From assembly GCA_019054805.1 (NCBI GenBank), contig JAHQIY010000012.1, positions 2,108,001 to 2,172,000 of the forward strand: a stretch of DNA of 64,000 bases, in the 5' to 3' direction. Positions 33,758 through 45,727 of the stretch are shown piece by piece. A program made the translations under genes and the position numbers. The notes beneath the pieces were generated by a model. The model saw nothing but the letters and a program-made list of their open reading frames with translations. It had not been told where the DNA came from and ran no database searches. Within the stretch, counting starts at the first letter, position 1; each line of letters starts with the position of its first letter. This DNA is from Brachionus manjavacas (taxonomy: Eukaryota; Rotifera; Eurotatoria; Ploima; Brachionidae).

Positions 33758-36700
33758 ATGACAATGAACGAGGGTCATGAATGGAAACCACAGCAAGAAG
33801 GACTGCAACAAATAATCCAGCTGCTCAAAGAATCCCAATCGATCGATAATGCCGTGCAGAAAAACGTACAAAAGAAGCTCGAAGAGCTCAACAAATACCC
33901 GGACTTCAACAACTACTTGATATTTGTGCTGACCAAGCTGAACACGCAGGACGAGGCGACCCGATCGCTCAGCGGCCTAATACTCAAAAATAACGCCAAA
34001 GCTTTTTTTGAAAAATTTCCGGACTATTGCAAAGAGTTCATAAAAAACGAGTGCCTGACATGCATTGGCGACCAGTCTCAGCTAATACGCGCCACCATCG
34101 GCATCCTAATCACCACCATAGTGACCAAGAGCGGCCTGCACGCCTGGCCCCAACTGCTGCCCACGCTGTGCCAATTCATGGACTCGGACAACTACGCTAA
34201 CTGCGAAGGCGCTTTTGGCGCGCTCCAAAAAATCTGCGAGGACTCTCATGAACAGCTTGACTCGGACCCGAGTCGACCGTTGGACGTTTTGATTCCAAAA
34301 TTTTTAAAATATTTTCGACACTCGAATGCCAAGATTAGGTACTTTAGTATTTTTGTTTAAGGCCACAACAAATAAATGAGTAAATTTTTTTGCCAAGATC
34401 TCATGCAATTGCTTGCATTAATCAATTTATCACATTCAAAAGCCAAGCCCTAATGAACAATATGGATCTTTTTTTAGAGGTAATCTTTTTTCTGTTTTTT
34501 TAAATGGGCGAACTTACAGTGGTGTTCCGGATTTTGTAATTTACGATAATTTACGTAAAAATTAGTAAATTTACGTAAATTTACAAAAGTAAAAAAACGT
34601 AAATTTACTAGATATTTTTTTAGCGTAAAAAATGTGAATAAAAATTTTTTTTCAAATAAATTTAAAATTTTAATTTATCATTTTATACAATTTTTACTAT
34701 TTTTACCATTAAATTGATTACATTTTAACAAAATTTACGTAAATTATGGTAAATTTTTTTTTCATAATTTTGAATATAAATATTGAAGGATAACAAAAAT
34801 TCATTTTATTTTTAAAAGTGCGAAATTATTTCAATTTTTTGGACATTTTTTTTTTACATAAATTTACGTAAAATTTGGTAAATTTCGATCATTTTACGTA
34901 AAATTCGGTAAATTTACTATTTTTTACGTAAATTACTAAATCCAGAACACCACTGTATTTTTACCTTTTTTTCAGCTGTATTATTTATTTGTTTTCTGTA
35001 CTTAGCTAGAGCTCCTTCAGAATAAATTAAAAAATAAGATAAAATAAAAATAAAGTAAATAAGCTAAAAACATTTAAAGAAAGTTAAAAAGAAATATATT
35101 GACAAAGGATGTTACATGTGTCTCTTGTTTACATAATTGAAGCTTCAGGAAAAAAAGAGGAAATAGGAAGGTACCAATTACATTAATAAATGGAGTTGGG
35201 AATTCAATATGTCTTGGTTCGAAACCTTGTTTGTATTCATCCACTAGTCTTACAATCAATGGAATAGAATGACTCAGTCCTGTCCCAACATATCTCTCAC
35301 TCAACTCAAAAAGCCGATTCGAGACTGTTAGTAAATTAAGTTTATTAAAAGTCTCATGATGCACCATGTTGGAGGGACTATCATATTTTAACTTAAGGAT
35401 AGATCTAACTGCTGTATTCTGAATTGCTTGTAGTTTTTTGATATTATTTTCTGAAAATGATTTCAAGCAAAGAAAAGAATAGTCTAAAATTGATCCGACT
35501 AAAGATTTATATAAATTTCCTAGTGTGTTTTGAGTAAGACCCCATTTTTTGTTTGACAAAATCTTAATAATATTTAGCCTTTTATTGCATAGTTCTTTAA
35601 ATTTAACTTGGAATCGAATACAAAACCAAGTCTGGTTCGTTGGTGTTTTTATTTATCTTATTTTCTAACTTCACCTTTTTGTTGAAAATGAAGAATCTAA
35701 CTAGATCATCTGCGAAAAGCAGAGAGTATTCATTATTTGTTTTGTTTCTTTTGGGGGATGTCATTATATTTTGAATACTGTAAAATCACGATTGAATTCT
35801 TTTTAAATATTTTCTTTTTTTTTTTTAAATTGACAAGACCAAGAATTTCAACAATGAGAAATATATTTGATCAAAAAAGGTATTCCTATTGAATTTTCCC
35901 GCTTGAGTCGACTAGATTTTGAGTTGAAAATGTCGATTTTGTTGATTTAACTAAATTGGATAGTTTATTTATTTGCCAAAATTTTTGTTTGTTTTAATAA
36001 TTAATTTTCATTTTAACTAGGATTAGGCTTGTGCAAAAGTCACAGAAAAATTAATTTTGAAAAATTTATCAAACTCAAGTTAGTAACTTGACTTGAAGAT
36101 AATTTTTTTTTTAATTTTTTTCGGAGTTTTTTTTCAAATTAAAAGGGTTTTAAAATAAAAGAGTGGAAAATAATCAAAAGGTTTAAATCATCATAAATTC
36201 ATAATAAAGCAGCTGGTGCAAATAAAAAAAAGGCACTCAAATTTAATAAAAAAAAATAATATAATATAATTGGAATATTATTTTTGTAAATTCTTTACAT
36301 AACCAATTTAATTTAAATTTTTTTCTTATTTTTGAGCCTAGCGGTCTTCTTTTCTTTTTTCTTGATGTTAGTAGAAATTTAGGTTGAGATTCACCAACGA
36401 TATCAACAGTTCCGACACCTACATTGTATTCATAAAAAACAAAGGAATACAGAATACGAACAAAAAAAAATTTTGCTTTATAAATAAATATATAACAATT
36501 TGTCAATAAAAAGAAAATAATTTTTATATATTCTTGAATAAATAAAATAAATTTAATAAAGTGAGGCTTTTGTCTTTTTCGAATAATTTTAAACCCAATT
36601 TCATTAAAAAATTATTAATATACCACCATTAGTCCGTATCTCGCACTGATGGCCTTGTGATATTTTGCCAGAATAATTTGCTCAAAATATTATTGAGGCG

Positions 36701-39700
36701 GAAACTGATAATCAGATAAGATGCAAGTTTAAATTGAACTTAAATTGGTAACAATTATCAAAAATCATTATTTAAATCAGGTTCAGAAATAGAGGATCAG
36801 AAAGTGAAGCTTTCTTGCCAGAAGAAAATTTTGGTGGCAAATTAATATTTTATAATGAAATTGGGTTTAAAATTTATTTAAAATATTCAAAAAATTATCA
36901 ATATAATTAAATTATTCATATTTGTTCAGAATTTTTTCTAGTATATAAAAACAAAAAAAAAGTGGGGTCTGAAAATTGTAGCGAAAAAAAATGTTTTTTG
37001 GCTTTTCTTCCGAAAATAAAGATTTTTTACAAAATAAAAATACAACAAAATATAGAAAATTTTATGCTCTTTCAGAATATATATGATTTAAAATACTTCG
37101 ATTTTATCATTGAAAACCTGGTTTCGAAAGAACTAAAATTTTTTAAAGAGTTATTTATTTTTAGACCCCTGAGTCCTCGAAAACTTTTCATGAAGAATAA
37201 ATCATATTATATATACAGCTGAAACTAAAATAAATTGACACAATTTTTGTATGCTAGGGTGAATTAGTGATTTTTTTTACTCATACTCAATCAAATTAAT
37301 TATATTTTTAAAACAAATCTTTTAATTTAAAAACTTTGCTTTATTTTATTTTCATGAATGATTGTCACATACTGGTTAGGTGTTACGTGGAAATACTGAT
37401 ACCCTTTTTTAATTTAAATTGGTAGGTTTCAAAAAAAAAAATTTAATTTAATGTAAAGATATTGAAATTTTTTTTGTTTATTTTATTTAAGATATTTTTT
37501 AATCGTATTTTTGAAAATCTTGCTCAAAATTTAGTCTAAGAAATTGGAAAGCTTCTTGTATTAATTCTTATCTTGACTAGACTAAGCTTGTGGGCTAGAA
37601 CACGCGTCCCGCATCCTCTTATTTTAATTGCATTTTTTTAAACTTTATTACAATTTTTTTTAAATAAAACTAAAATTTCTCTTTGTAAAAATAAAGAATT
37701 TATTTGTACTTGCCGACGACACAGATCTGGAAGTACGCAAAAATGTATGCAAAGCATTGGTTATGCTCCTTGAAGTTAAAGTTGACAAACTAATGCCGCA
37801 CATGAACGCCATCATTCAATTCATGATAATACGAACTCAAGACGAAGACGAAACAGTGGCACTGGAAGCCTGCGAGTTTTGGCTGGTCTTGGCAGATCAA
37901 GACATCTGCTACGAGGTCCTCAAACCTCATGTCAACAACTTAATTCCTGTTCTAGTTAGATGCATGAAATATTCAGAGCTGGACATTATTTTGCTGAAAG
38001 GAGATGTGGAAGAGGATCAAAATGTGCCAGATCGTGAGGAAGATATCCGACCGCGATTCCACAGGACATCGAGAATGCACGGAACAGAGCAAAAGTCCGA
38101 TGATCAAATGAACGAGGATGAGGAGTCCGATGCAGACAAAGACGACGACTCCGTGTCCGAATGGAACTTGAGAAAATGCTCGGCAGCTGGTCTAGATGTG
38201 CTATCCAATGTATTCCATGATGAAATTCTCGAAGTGCTGTTGCCAATACTCAAAGAGACCCTATTCCACCAAAACTGGGAGGTCAAAGAGTCAGGCATTT
38301 TGGTGCTGGGCGCAATAGCCGAGGGCTGCTACCAAGGCCTCACTGGTCACCTCAATCAGCTCATACCTTTTCTAATTCAGTGTCTGAGTGACAAAAAGCC
38401 TTTGGTTAGGTCAATTGCTTGCTGGACCCTGAGCAGATATGCACACTGGGTTGTGCAACAACCGGCAGAGTCCTATCTAAAGCCTCTAGTAGGAGAATTG
38501 CTAAAAAAAATTTTGGACTCGAACAAACGAGTCCAGGAGGCCGCTTGTTCGGCATTCGCCACTTTGGAAGAAGAGGCCGGAGTCGAGCTAGTAGCTTATT
38601 TGCCACAAATCCTCGACTGCTTGGTCATCGCATTCCATAAGTATCAGGCAAAAAATCTGCTGATATTGTACGATGCGGTAGGCACTTTGGCCGACTCAGT
38701 CGGCTCTCATTTGAACAAGCCTGACTTTATTGAAAAACTGATGCCACCTTTGATCGAAAAGTGGAATTCACTGAGAGATGAAGACAAAAATTTGTTCCCT
38801 CTGCTCGAGTGCTTGTCGAGTGTGGCCACTGCTCTCCAGACCGGATTTATACCCTACTGTGAACCAGTGTACAGGCGATGTCTTGCTTTGGTCAAACAAA
38901 CTCTTGAACAGTGCGAATTGCACAATCAGCATCCCGAACAGCACGAGTGTCCAGACAAGGACTTTATGGTCGTTGCGCTTGATTTGCTTTCTGGACTTGC
39001 CGAAGGCATGGGAACTCTAATGACACCCTTGATTGCAAACAGTGAAATTTTACCACTTCTCTACCAGTCTATGAAGGTAAAATATTTTGTAAATAAAATT
39101 TTTTCTCTAATTATTTTATTTAAAAATATGAAATTTTGTTTTGTAAGGATGTGGTGGCAGAGGTTAGACAAAGTTCATTCGCTCTGCTAGGCGATTTAAC
39201 TAAAGCTTGCTTTGAAAATATAAAACCAGCTCTGAGTAGGTTATTTTTTTTAATATATTTAAAAAAAATGGGAATTTTTAGATTTAAATAGCAGATTATC
39301 CTGATTTTTTTAAAATATTTAATTGATGTTTTTTTTTTCTTGAAGAAAGCGCCGTATTCAAAGTATTATGGCTATTTGAGGAAATATGCTAGCTTTAAAA
39401 AATTAAAAATTGTTTTTTAAGTGTTTCTGAGCTAAATGCTAAATTTCTTTATAAAGGTTTATTAAAGAGAAAAAAATTTAATTTAAAATATAATCAAAAG
39501 TTTAGCACGATTGTCATGAAACACTTGTTTTAATAATTTAAAAAAAAACAACTATAAAAAATTAAAAAAATAATACATTATTATTAAAAAAATAAAAAAA
39601 AAATATTAAGTAATGTTATTCTTCTCCAATTGGAGTGTTTTTAGGGCAAAATGTACCATTCTATGCAGGGGTCTATGCTGAAAAGGAATTAGCCAAACTT

Positions 39701-42700
39701 TAACAAAAAGTTTTTGATTGTTTCTATTTGAATTTTTTTATCCAACAAAAAAATATTATATAAATACTTAATTATTTTACAGAACTGCAATGATTTTCTT
39801 ATTTTCCGTAAAATTACAAATTTGCGGAATTTCACGTAAAATTACGTAAAACTACCAAAGCAAAAAAAAGTAAATTTACCCGATTTAATCTAAATTAACG
39901 TAAAATTTCCAAATATTACGTAAATTTTTGTAAAAAGTAAAAATTCCAAAAAATACCACTTTTTTTGAGAATTTTGACCTTTTTTTCTAAGTTTGTTTGG
40001 GCCTGAATTCGGAAAAAAAAATTACTTTTTTTCACGTAATTTTATGTGAAATTTTATTTGAAAATGGTAATTTTTGGTTAAAAAAAAGTTTATTTTTTAA
40101 AAATTTTAAACAATAAAAAAAGGCATGGAATTATTAATCATGTAATTTATATGGAAGTAAAAAACAAAATTACTGAATTAAGGAACAAATGTATTTTTTT
40201 ATTTCTATTATAATATAAAAGTTACATAAATAAAAAAAGTAATACATTTTATATCAAATTAGAACAAAAATAATTAAACATAGACAAAAATAATATTCAT
40301 TTAAATTTTTTTTTGTTTGTTTGATCCAACTGGTCTACCGCGTTTTTTTTTTAACTTGGGGTTGTGGAGTAAGGATTAGGGTCTCTTCAAGACTAATTTT
40401 TTTTGATATCGGCTCTTGTACAGGCGGATCGTCCGAATCTAATTCTCAATATACGCTGATACCCAAATCATTTACATTTTGAGTTTCATTATAATAACAT
40501 CGCCAGGCAAATTCTCGGTAGCCCGTTTACAGGTCCAATCGTTATCGGCAAAACTCATAGCTTGATGTACTTGAGCTGATTCTAAGTAACGAAAACCACA
40601 GAAAGGGAGGTAAACTTTTCCCTTTCCCCTAGTTTTTTCACTTGTTGTGGTTCAATTGACTCATCTTGGCTTAAGTTGTTTGGGATTTCTTCGATTAAAG
40701 ACATTTTTTGAATAGTGAATATTGTCTTGCTCAATAATTTCCTTTATGTATAACTCCAAGGAATAAACTCATCTTGTCGGTATCAGCTTTAGATGGCCTA
40801 AAATTAATTATTGAATTAAAAAGTTTTTTTAGATATAGATTTGTTTCAATTAGATCAAATTAGCTATCCAAGAAATAAAATAGTTCCAAAACAATCATAT
40901 TTGACATTATTTAATTTAATTGTACTAACAAAAAATAATTGACACTAACATCAGTATTTTTGTTCTAGAAAATATTATTTTTGTTTTTTTAATATATTAT
41001 AAGTGATTTTTAAGTTAAAAATTTTGACAATTTTTTTGTCAATCGAAATAATATAAAATTTAATTAATTTTTATTAAAATATATTTGTTTTTTCATTCAA
41101 AATAAAAAAAGTTACAAAAAGGGTGAAAAAACACAAATTAAAAAAATTAAAATTTTTAAAAAATCCTTTAAAATTTTATCACTTTGACACTGACTTTTTT
41201 ACTTGATAATTTTAAATTTTTGTTAACTCTATTATTTAATATTTTTGATGTTGTCACCACATTTAGGGTTAAAAAGAAAAAATATTAAAAAAAAAGCACA
41301 CCTAGTACGACAAATTGGAGTCTAAAATCAAATTCTTAGAACAATTTATTGAAATTATTAATAAAAAAATAAATTTTGATCAAATTTAGCTAGTTTTACC
41401 AAATTTTGTACAGTAATGATTTAAATACTTAATTTAAAAATAGAATATAAATAAAAAAATAATAGGAATGATTTTTTAGGCATCTGGATCGAATAAAATA
41501 AGCAAAAAAATTTTTAAAATTATATTTTTCTTTAATTTTGAATAATTAGAAAATTTTAAAGAGATTTAGTTTTTTGTTGTTTTGTTTCTTTATTTTTGTG
41601 GTCAGTTTAAAGGTTTTCAAAAAATATTTTTAATTTTCGAAAATTTGAAAAAAAATTATGATCATTTGTGGAATTATGACATTTAAAACAGAATAAAAAT
41701 ATAAAACTTCACAATTTTTTAATTTTTTTTTTAAATGGGAAATAAACAAAGCCAATTAATATATTAATACCAAAAAGCAAAAAAAAATTATTAATACCAG
41801 ACTTGTTAAATATTTGAAAAAAAATAACTTTAAAGTCTTTGCAAACACAAGACCAGTCATTTTAAACTAAGAATAATTTTATTCCAAAATAGAAAGGCTT
41901 AAACTCTTATTTCTCTAAAAGATTGAATTTTATTTTGAATTAATTATGATCTAAAACTTTTAAGCTTTCTTAATTCTCACTCTTTTTTAAAATCCTATTA
42001 ATTTAAAAAAAATATTTTTCTTTGTTCAAAAATAAATCAATATAATTTTGAAAAATTTAATTTAACGAATTTTTTCTTATTTAATTTTTTTAAATTTAAC
42101 TACAAAATTATTGGCATCATAACGAATAATAATTTCAAATAATGTCGTCTCCAATTAAAAGTTATTTTAAATTATTTTTTTGCACTGAGCTTAAGATCCT
42201 TCAGATTAAAAAATTAGAAATTAAATAATTAAAATAAATTTTCAAGAAGAACAATTAAAACAGGATATAAAATAATAATTGGTTCATGTTCCTGTGAAAA
42301 AACTATATATTATATTAAATCAATTTTTTTTACTTTGATTTGATTGACAATTATTTAATTATTATTCAAGTTACTTTTTATAAAAAAATTTTATTAAGAG
42401 TTTTAATTGAAAAAGAACATAGTGTTTTTAACTTTTTTTGTTGTGTGTAATAATAAAACCCTATTATTTTTCAAAAAAAAATTGTTGACAGGTTGTAAAG
42501 AATATCCGTTTTAAAAAAATAAAAAATAATATTTTTTTAACTGCAGATTTCTCTAATAAAAAATATTTTATTTCTACTTTAAGATGATTTCATCCAAATA
42601 CTGAGCAAAAATTTGAACCCAGAATTTATATCTGTTTGCAATAACGCCATATGGGCTATTGGAGAAATAGCTATACAACATGGAGCAGATATGAGTCAAT

Positions 42701-43189
42701 ACATGGGCTTATTTTTGGAGCCTCTCATAGAAATAATTAACAGACCGAATACTCCAAAGACCTTGCTAGAGAATACAGCCATTACAATCGGGAGATTGGG
42801 CCTGGTTTGCCCGCAACAGGTAGCACCCTTTTTGCAGTCTTTTATTCGAGTGTGGTGCTCTTCATTGAGATCAATAAGAGATAACGAAGAAAAAGATTCG
42901 GCTTTCAGAGGCATATGCCACATGATTACATTAAATCCGGCCGGAGTTGTTAATGATTTCGTGTTTTTCTGTGATGCCATCGCCTCTTGGAACAATCCAA
43001 AGACAGATTTGAAAGAAATGTTCAATAAAGTAATTTATGAGTTGATGAAATAATTTTAAATTAAAAAATTCATTAATTTAGATACTGAGTGGTTTTAAAA
43101 ACCAAGTAGGAGATGAAAATTGGAGACAATTTTTTGAGCAAGTACCACCACAATTGAAGCAACGATTGTCGACTTTGTATGCCATTTAA
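33758..43189 (+). CDS. TNPO1: transportin-1 / importin beta-2 (6 exons)
   Basis: Karyopherin that imports PY-NLS cargoes such as hnRNPs through the nuclear pore and releases them on RanGTP. Exons: 33758-34338, 34398-34479, 37697-39076, 39148-39235, 42584-43029, 43082-43189; all junctions are GT-AG and in phase, giving 894 aa against about 898 in vertebrates. Seen: N-terminal HEAT repeats ([32 protein letters not shown]), the Ran-binding half, the acidic H8 loop in exon 3 ([20 protein letters not shown] followed by an Asp/Glu-rich stretch ending [10 protein letters not shown]), then cargo-binding HEATs ([89 protein letters not shown]) and the C-terminus [16 protein letters not shown]. Introns 2 and 4 are over 3 kb and carry transposons; the others are 52-71 bp. 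AATAAA at 43209. Very secure. Confidence 0.97.
34517..34955. mobile_element. Tc1/mariner-type MITE (439 bp) with TA duplication
   Basis: Left end CAGTGGTGTTCCGGATTTTG and, in reverse complement, right end CAGTGGTGTTCTGGATTTAG, flanked by TA at 34515-34516 and 34956-34957. The arms are built of TTTACGTAA repeats. No coding sequence. CAGTGG termini with TA duplications fit the Tc1/mariner group. Confidence 0.85.
34978..35775 (-). mobile_element. LINE family A, RT core to 3' end
   Basis: Minus strand: [20 protein letters not shown] (FADD catalytic box) at about 35690-35755, then a frame break and [60 protein letters not shown] and [15 protein letters not shown]. The 3' end is GAAGGAGCTCTAGC, GTACAGAAAACAAATAAATA at about 34980-35030. 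5'-truncated. Same family as 32314, 45728 and 60640. Confidence 0.85.
39236..42583 (+). other. TNPO1 intron 4 (3.3 kb)
   Basis: Contains the 0.97-kb AT-hook element at 39715-40689. About 40740-42580 is extremely A/T-rich with nothing recognisable. Donor GTAGGT and acceptor CTACTTTAAG give a phase-1 junction (A|AT). Confidence 0.8.
39715..40689 (-). mobile_element. AT-hook DNA element copy 1 (about 0.97 kb)
   Basis: Near-identical reverse complement of 58372-59336. Minus-strand coding remnant: [20 protein letters not shown] and [10 protein letters not shown], a frame change, then [40 protein letters not shown], and at the far end [15 protein letters not shown] then a stop. The W-x-C-K-R block faintly resembles a FLYWCH-type finger; KRGRPVGS is an AT-hook. 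Within it is a MITE-like unit beginning CAGAACTGCAATGATTTTC at 39780, but homology between copies extends about 65 bp beyond that end. No catalytic domain. Superfamily unassigned. Confidence 0.7.
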
Positions 43190-44018
43190 TTTGGTCAACT
43201 AGATTAAAAATAAAAAAATAGTACTGGGGTTTTAAATTCGAGGGGGTTCACTGAGGGAAATTTAATTGAGGATTAATATTTGTTGTCTATTAATATATTG
43301 GAAAAATTCATTTAAAACAGTTGGCTTTTATTTTATATATATATTTTATTTTTTCATTATTAACGGTTAACAAAAAAATGTTCTTTAAAAAAATGAATAA
43401 TTTTCTAAAATATTTTTAAAAAAAAAGAATAAATTATTTAATTGACTCAAATGATTGTTAATGTTTTAAAGTTAAGACAAAATTTATAAGTGATCTTGTA
43501 GCATTATTTCGAAGAAGGCAAATTTAAATACCCAAGTTTTAAGTTGAAAAAAAGTCGCAAATAATAAAAAAAGTAATTAATGAATTAATTTTTTTTTAAA
43601 CAAAAATAGAAATAAATTGGTATCTTTTAAAGCGGCTCGTGTTTATATAAGCTCTAAAAATAATGACTTTATCTTCAAGAAATAATGAATTCTTATTATA
43701 ATTGAAAAATCTCTCAAAATATTTGAATGATCTTTCTATTAAATTTTCATATCTAGAACTTTATTTTAATAATAATTAATACAAAATTAGTTTAGAAAAA
43801 GAATCAGAAAACAAAGAAAGAAGATAAATTGTTCAAAATGAATAAAATTTTACATTTTTTCAATGATATTTTTAGATTCAATAATTCAGAAAATTAAAAA
43901 AAAAACTCTCCAAATTACTTATTCACAAATATATTGATAAAATACTATTTTTTTAAAAGCTCTCTCACTTTTTAGAATTACAAAATTTATTTAAATCTAG
44001 AAGTTGTAACCTAAAAAT

Positions 44019-45249
44019 TAGTGTTGGGGGCCGGTCGAGAGGCCATGTGGCCGGCCAGAAAAAAAAAATGGCCGAGACCGTGGCCGGAGGTGCAGGCGGC
44101 CAAAAAACGGCCGGTCGAAAAAACGGCAAATGACCGTGAATGGCCGGCCAAGCCGCGGCCAACTGACGGACCGACCGTGAAGTGGCCGGCCAACTGACGG
44201 ACCGACCGTGAAGTGGCTGGCCAACTGAAAGGCCGTTAAACGGCCGACCGTGTGCAGACCGGCCGGCCACAAAACGGTCCAAAAAAAAAATTTTACGTAG
44301 ATGATTAAAAAAATTTAAAGACATTAAAATTTGTATTTATTATTTATCAAATATTCTGAATAAGCTAATTTTTAATTATTACCTCATTTTTTTCCGATAT
44401 TTTTCAGAAATCCTTAAATTATATATATTAATTTTGAATTCTGAATTTTAGTTATTTTTTTAATAAACGTTTTAATATAATAAAAAATTAAAATAAAAAT
44501 TTTCAAAAATATAAATAAGAATAAAATATATTTTTTTTTAAAATCCTTATAGCACAGTTGTCTAGTACAATTATTCATTTTTGATCATCAGATGCATGGA
44601 TCAAATCCTTATTCAGTTTAAAATTTCTTTCAAAATTACTATTGATTTTGATCAATAATAATTGGACTAAATTATAGAAAAAACTGAAAGGGCAAATTGA
44701 TAAAATTTTTCCTATTTTTCTGACCTTTTTTATCATGTTTTTAACACTTTCTGAAAAAATGAGGTAATAATTAAAAATTAGCTTATTCAGAATATTTGAT
44801 AAATAATAAATGCAAATTTTAATGTCTTTAAATTTTTTTAATCATCTACGTAAAATTTTTTTTTTGGACCGTTTTGTGGCCGGCCGGTCTGCACACGGTC
44901 GGCCGTTTAACGGCCTTTCAGTTGGCCAGCCACTTCACGGTCGGTCCGTCAGTTGGCCGGCCACTTCACGGTCGGTCCGTCAGTTGGCCGGCCACTTCAC
45001 GGTCGGTCCGTCAGCTGGCCGGCCACCACACGGTCTTCTAAAATATGGTCAGCCATTTCACGGTCGGTCTGTCAGTTGGCCGGCCCTGAAAAGGTCGGCC
45101 TTTTTAAAAACGGTCCACAGACGGCCGGCCAATTCACGGACGGTCAAAATTGCGACCGTTAAATTCACGGCTAAAATAGGCCGTTTATAGTGGCCGGCCA
45201 ACTGGCCGTTCAAGTCCGGCCGGCCAAAGTTGGCCGCCCCCCAACACTA
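44019..45249. mobile_element. GC-rich hAT-like foldback element (1231 bp, 8-bp TSD)
   Basis: Starts TAGTGTTGGGGG, ends CCCCCAACACTA, flanked by CTAAAAAT on both sides (44011-44018 and 45250-45257). The outer arms are unusually GC-rich and made of GGCCGGCCA / CGGTCGGTCCGTCAG words. A 31-bp unit repeats at least three times in the right arm (about 44920-45015) and twice in the left. The inner arms (about 44285-44400 and 44754-44873) are exact AT-rich complements. The 8-bp duplication and TAGTGTTGGG terminus fit hAT, whose transposases bind subterminal repeats. No transposase; open frames across the GC-rich arms are repeat artefacts. Confidence 0.88.
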
Positions 45250-45727
45250 CTAAAAATGCCATTGACAATAAAGAAGTTAAATCAAAATAAATTGTGAATT
45301 AAATCGGCAATAAAGATTTATGGCTAAAGATTGTATAATCGTAATAAAACAAGAGAAAGGTTTTATTTAATTATCTCTTTATTGATTTAAATTTCTAAAT
45401 GGAGAAACGACCGTCCTAAGCCAAAAATTTCCTTTTATTTTTATTCAGAAAAGAAAAGTAAAAGAAAGTCTTTCAGAAAGTCAGCTTTGGTCGCCTTTAG
45501 ATGATGCTGTTCGCCAGCTCATGTTTATGTTCTAGTTGTTGTCTGGTATAAAAAGTTATAAACAACTTTGCCAATTATTCGACTAAAGTAAGTAAAAATT
45601 AAAGATTGAGCGCATTCTGCTTTTCTAAAGTTTAGATGTATTTTAGTGGCGCTGTAATGTCTCAGCATTACAACGATAAAAATCTAAATAAAAGGTGTAA
45701 ATATTATTTAGGTTGATTTAAATTATA

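Larger units (their letters stand above)
34480..37696 (+). other. TNPO1 intron 2 (3.2 kb)
   Basis: Holds a TA-flanked MITE (34517-34955), an antisense LINE family A copy (34978-35775) and, at 36243-36506 on the minus strand, a short frame ending in a basic segment ([20 protein letters not shown]) that could be the AT-hook-like tail of another transposon. CCAATTTCATT near 36598 and its complement near 36862 hint at further inverted repeats. The rest is AT-rich. Confidence 0.7.

Noticed and set aside
36243-36506. Minus-strand 87-aa frame with a basic C-terminal stretch
   Set aside because: No start context, no recognised domain, very AT-rich; at most a transposon tail, noted under the intron.
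44920-45015. CRISPR-like regular repeats
   Set aside because: The 31-bp units are contiguous tandem repeats without unique spacers, inside a eukaryotic transposon.
44810-45190. 126-aa open frame through the GC-rich foldback element, repeated on the other strand
   Set aside because: It is a translation of GGCCGGCC/CGGTCGGTCC repeats; the same peptide arises on both arms because they are inverted copies.
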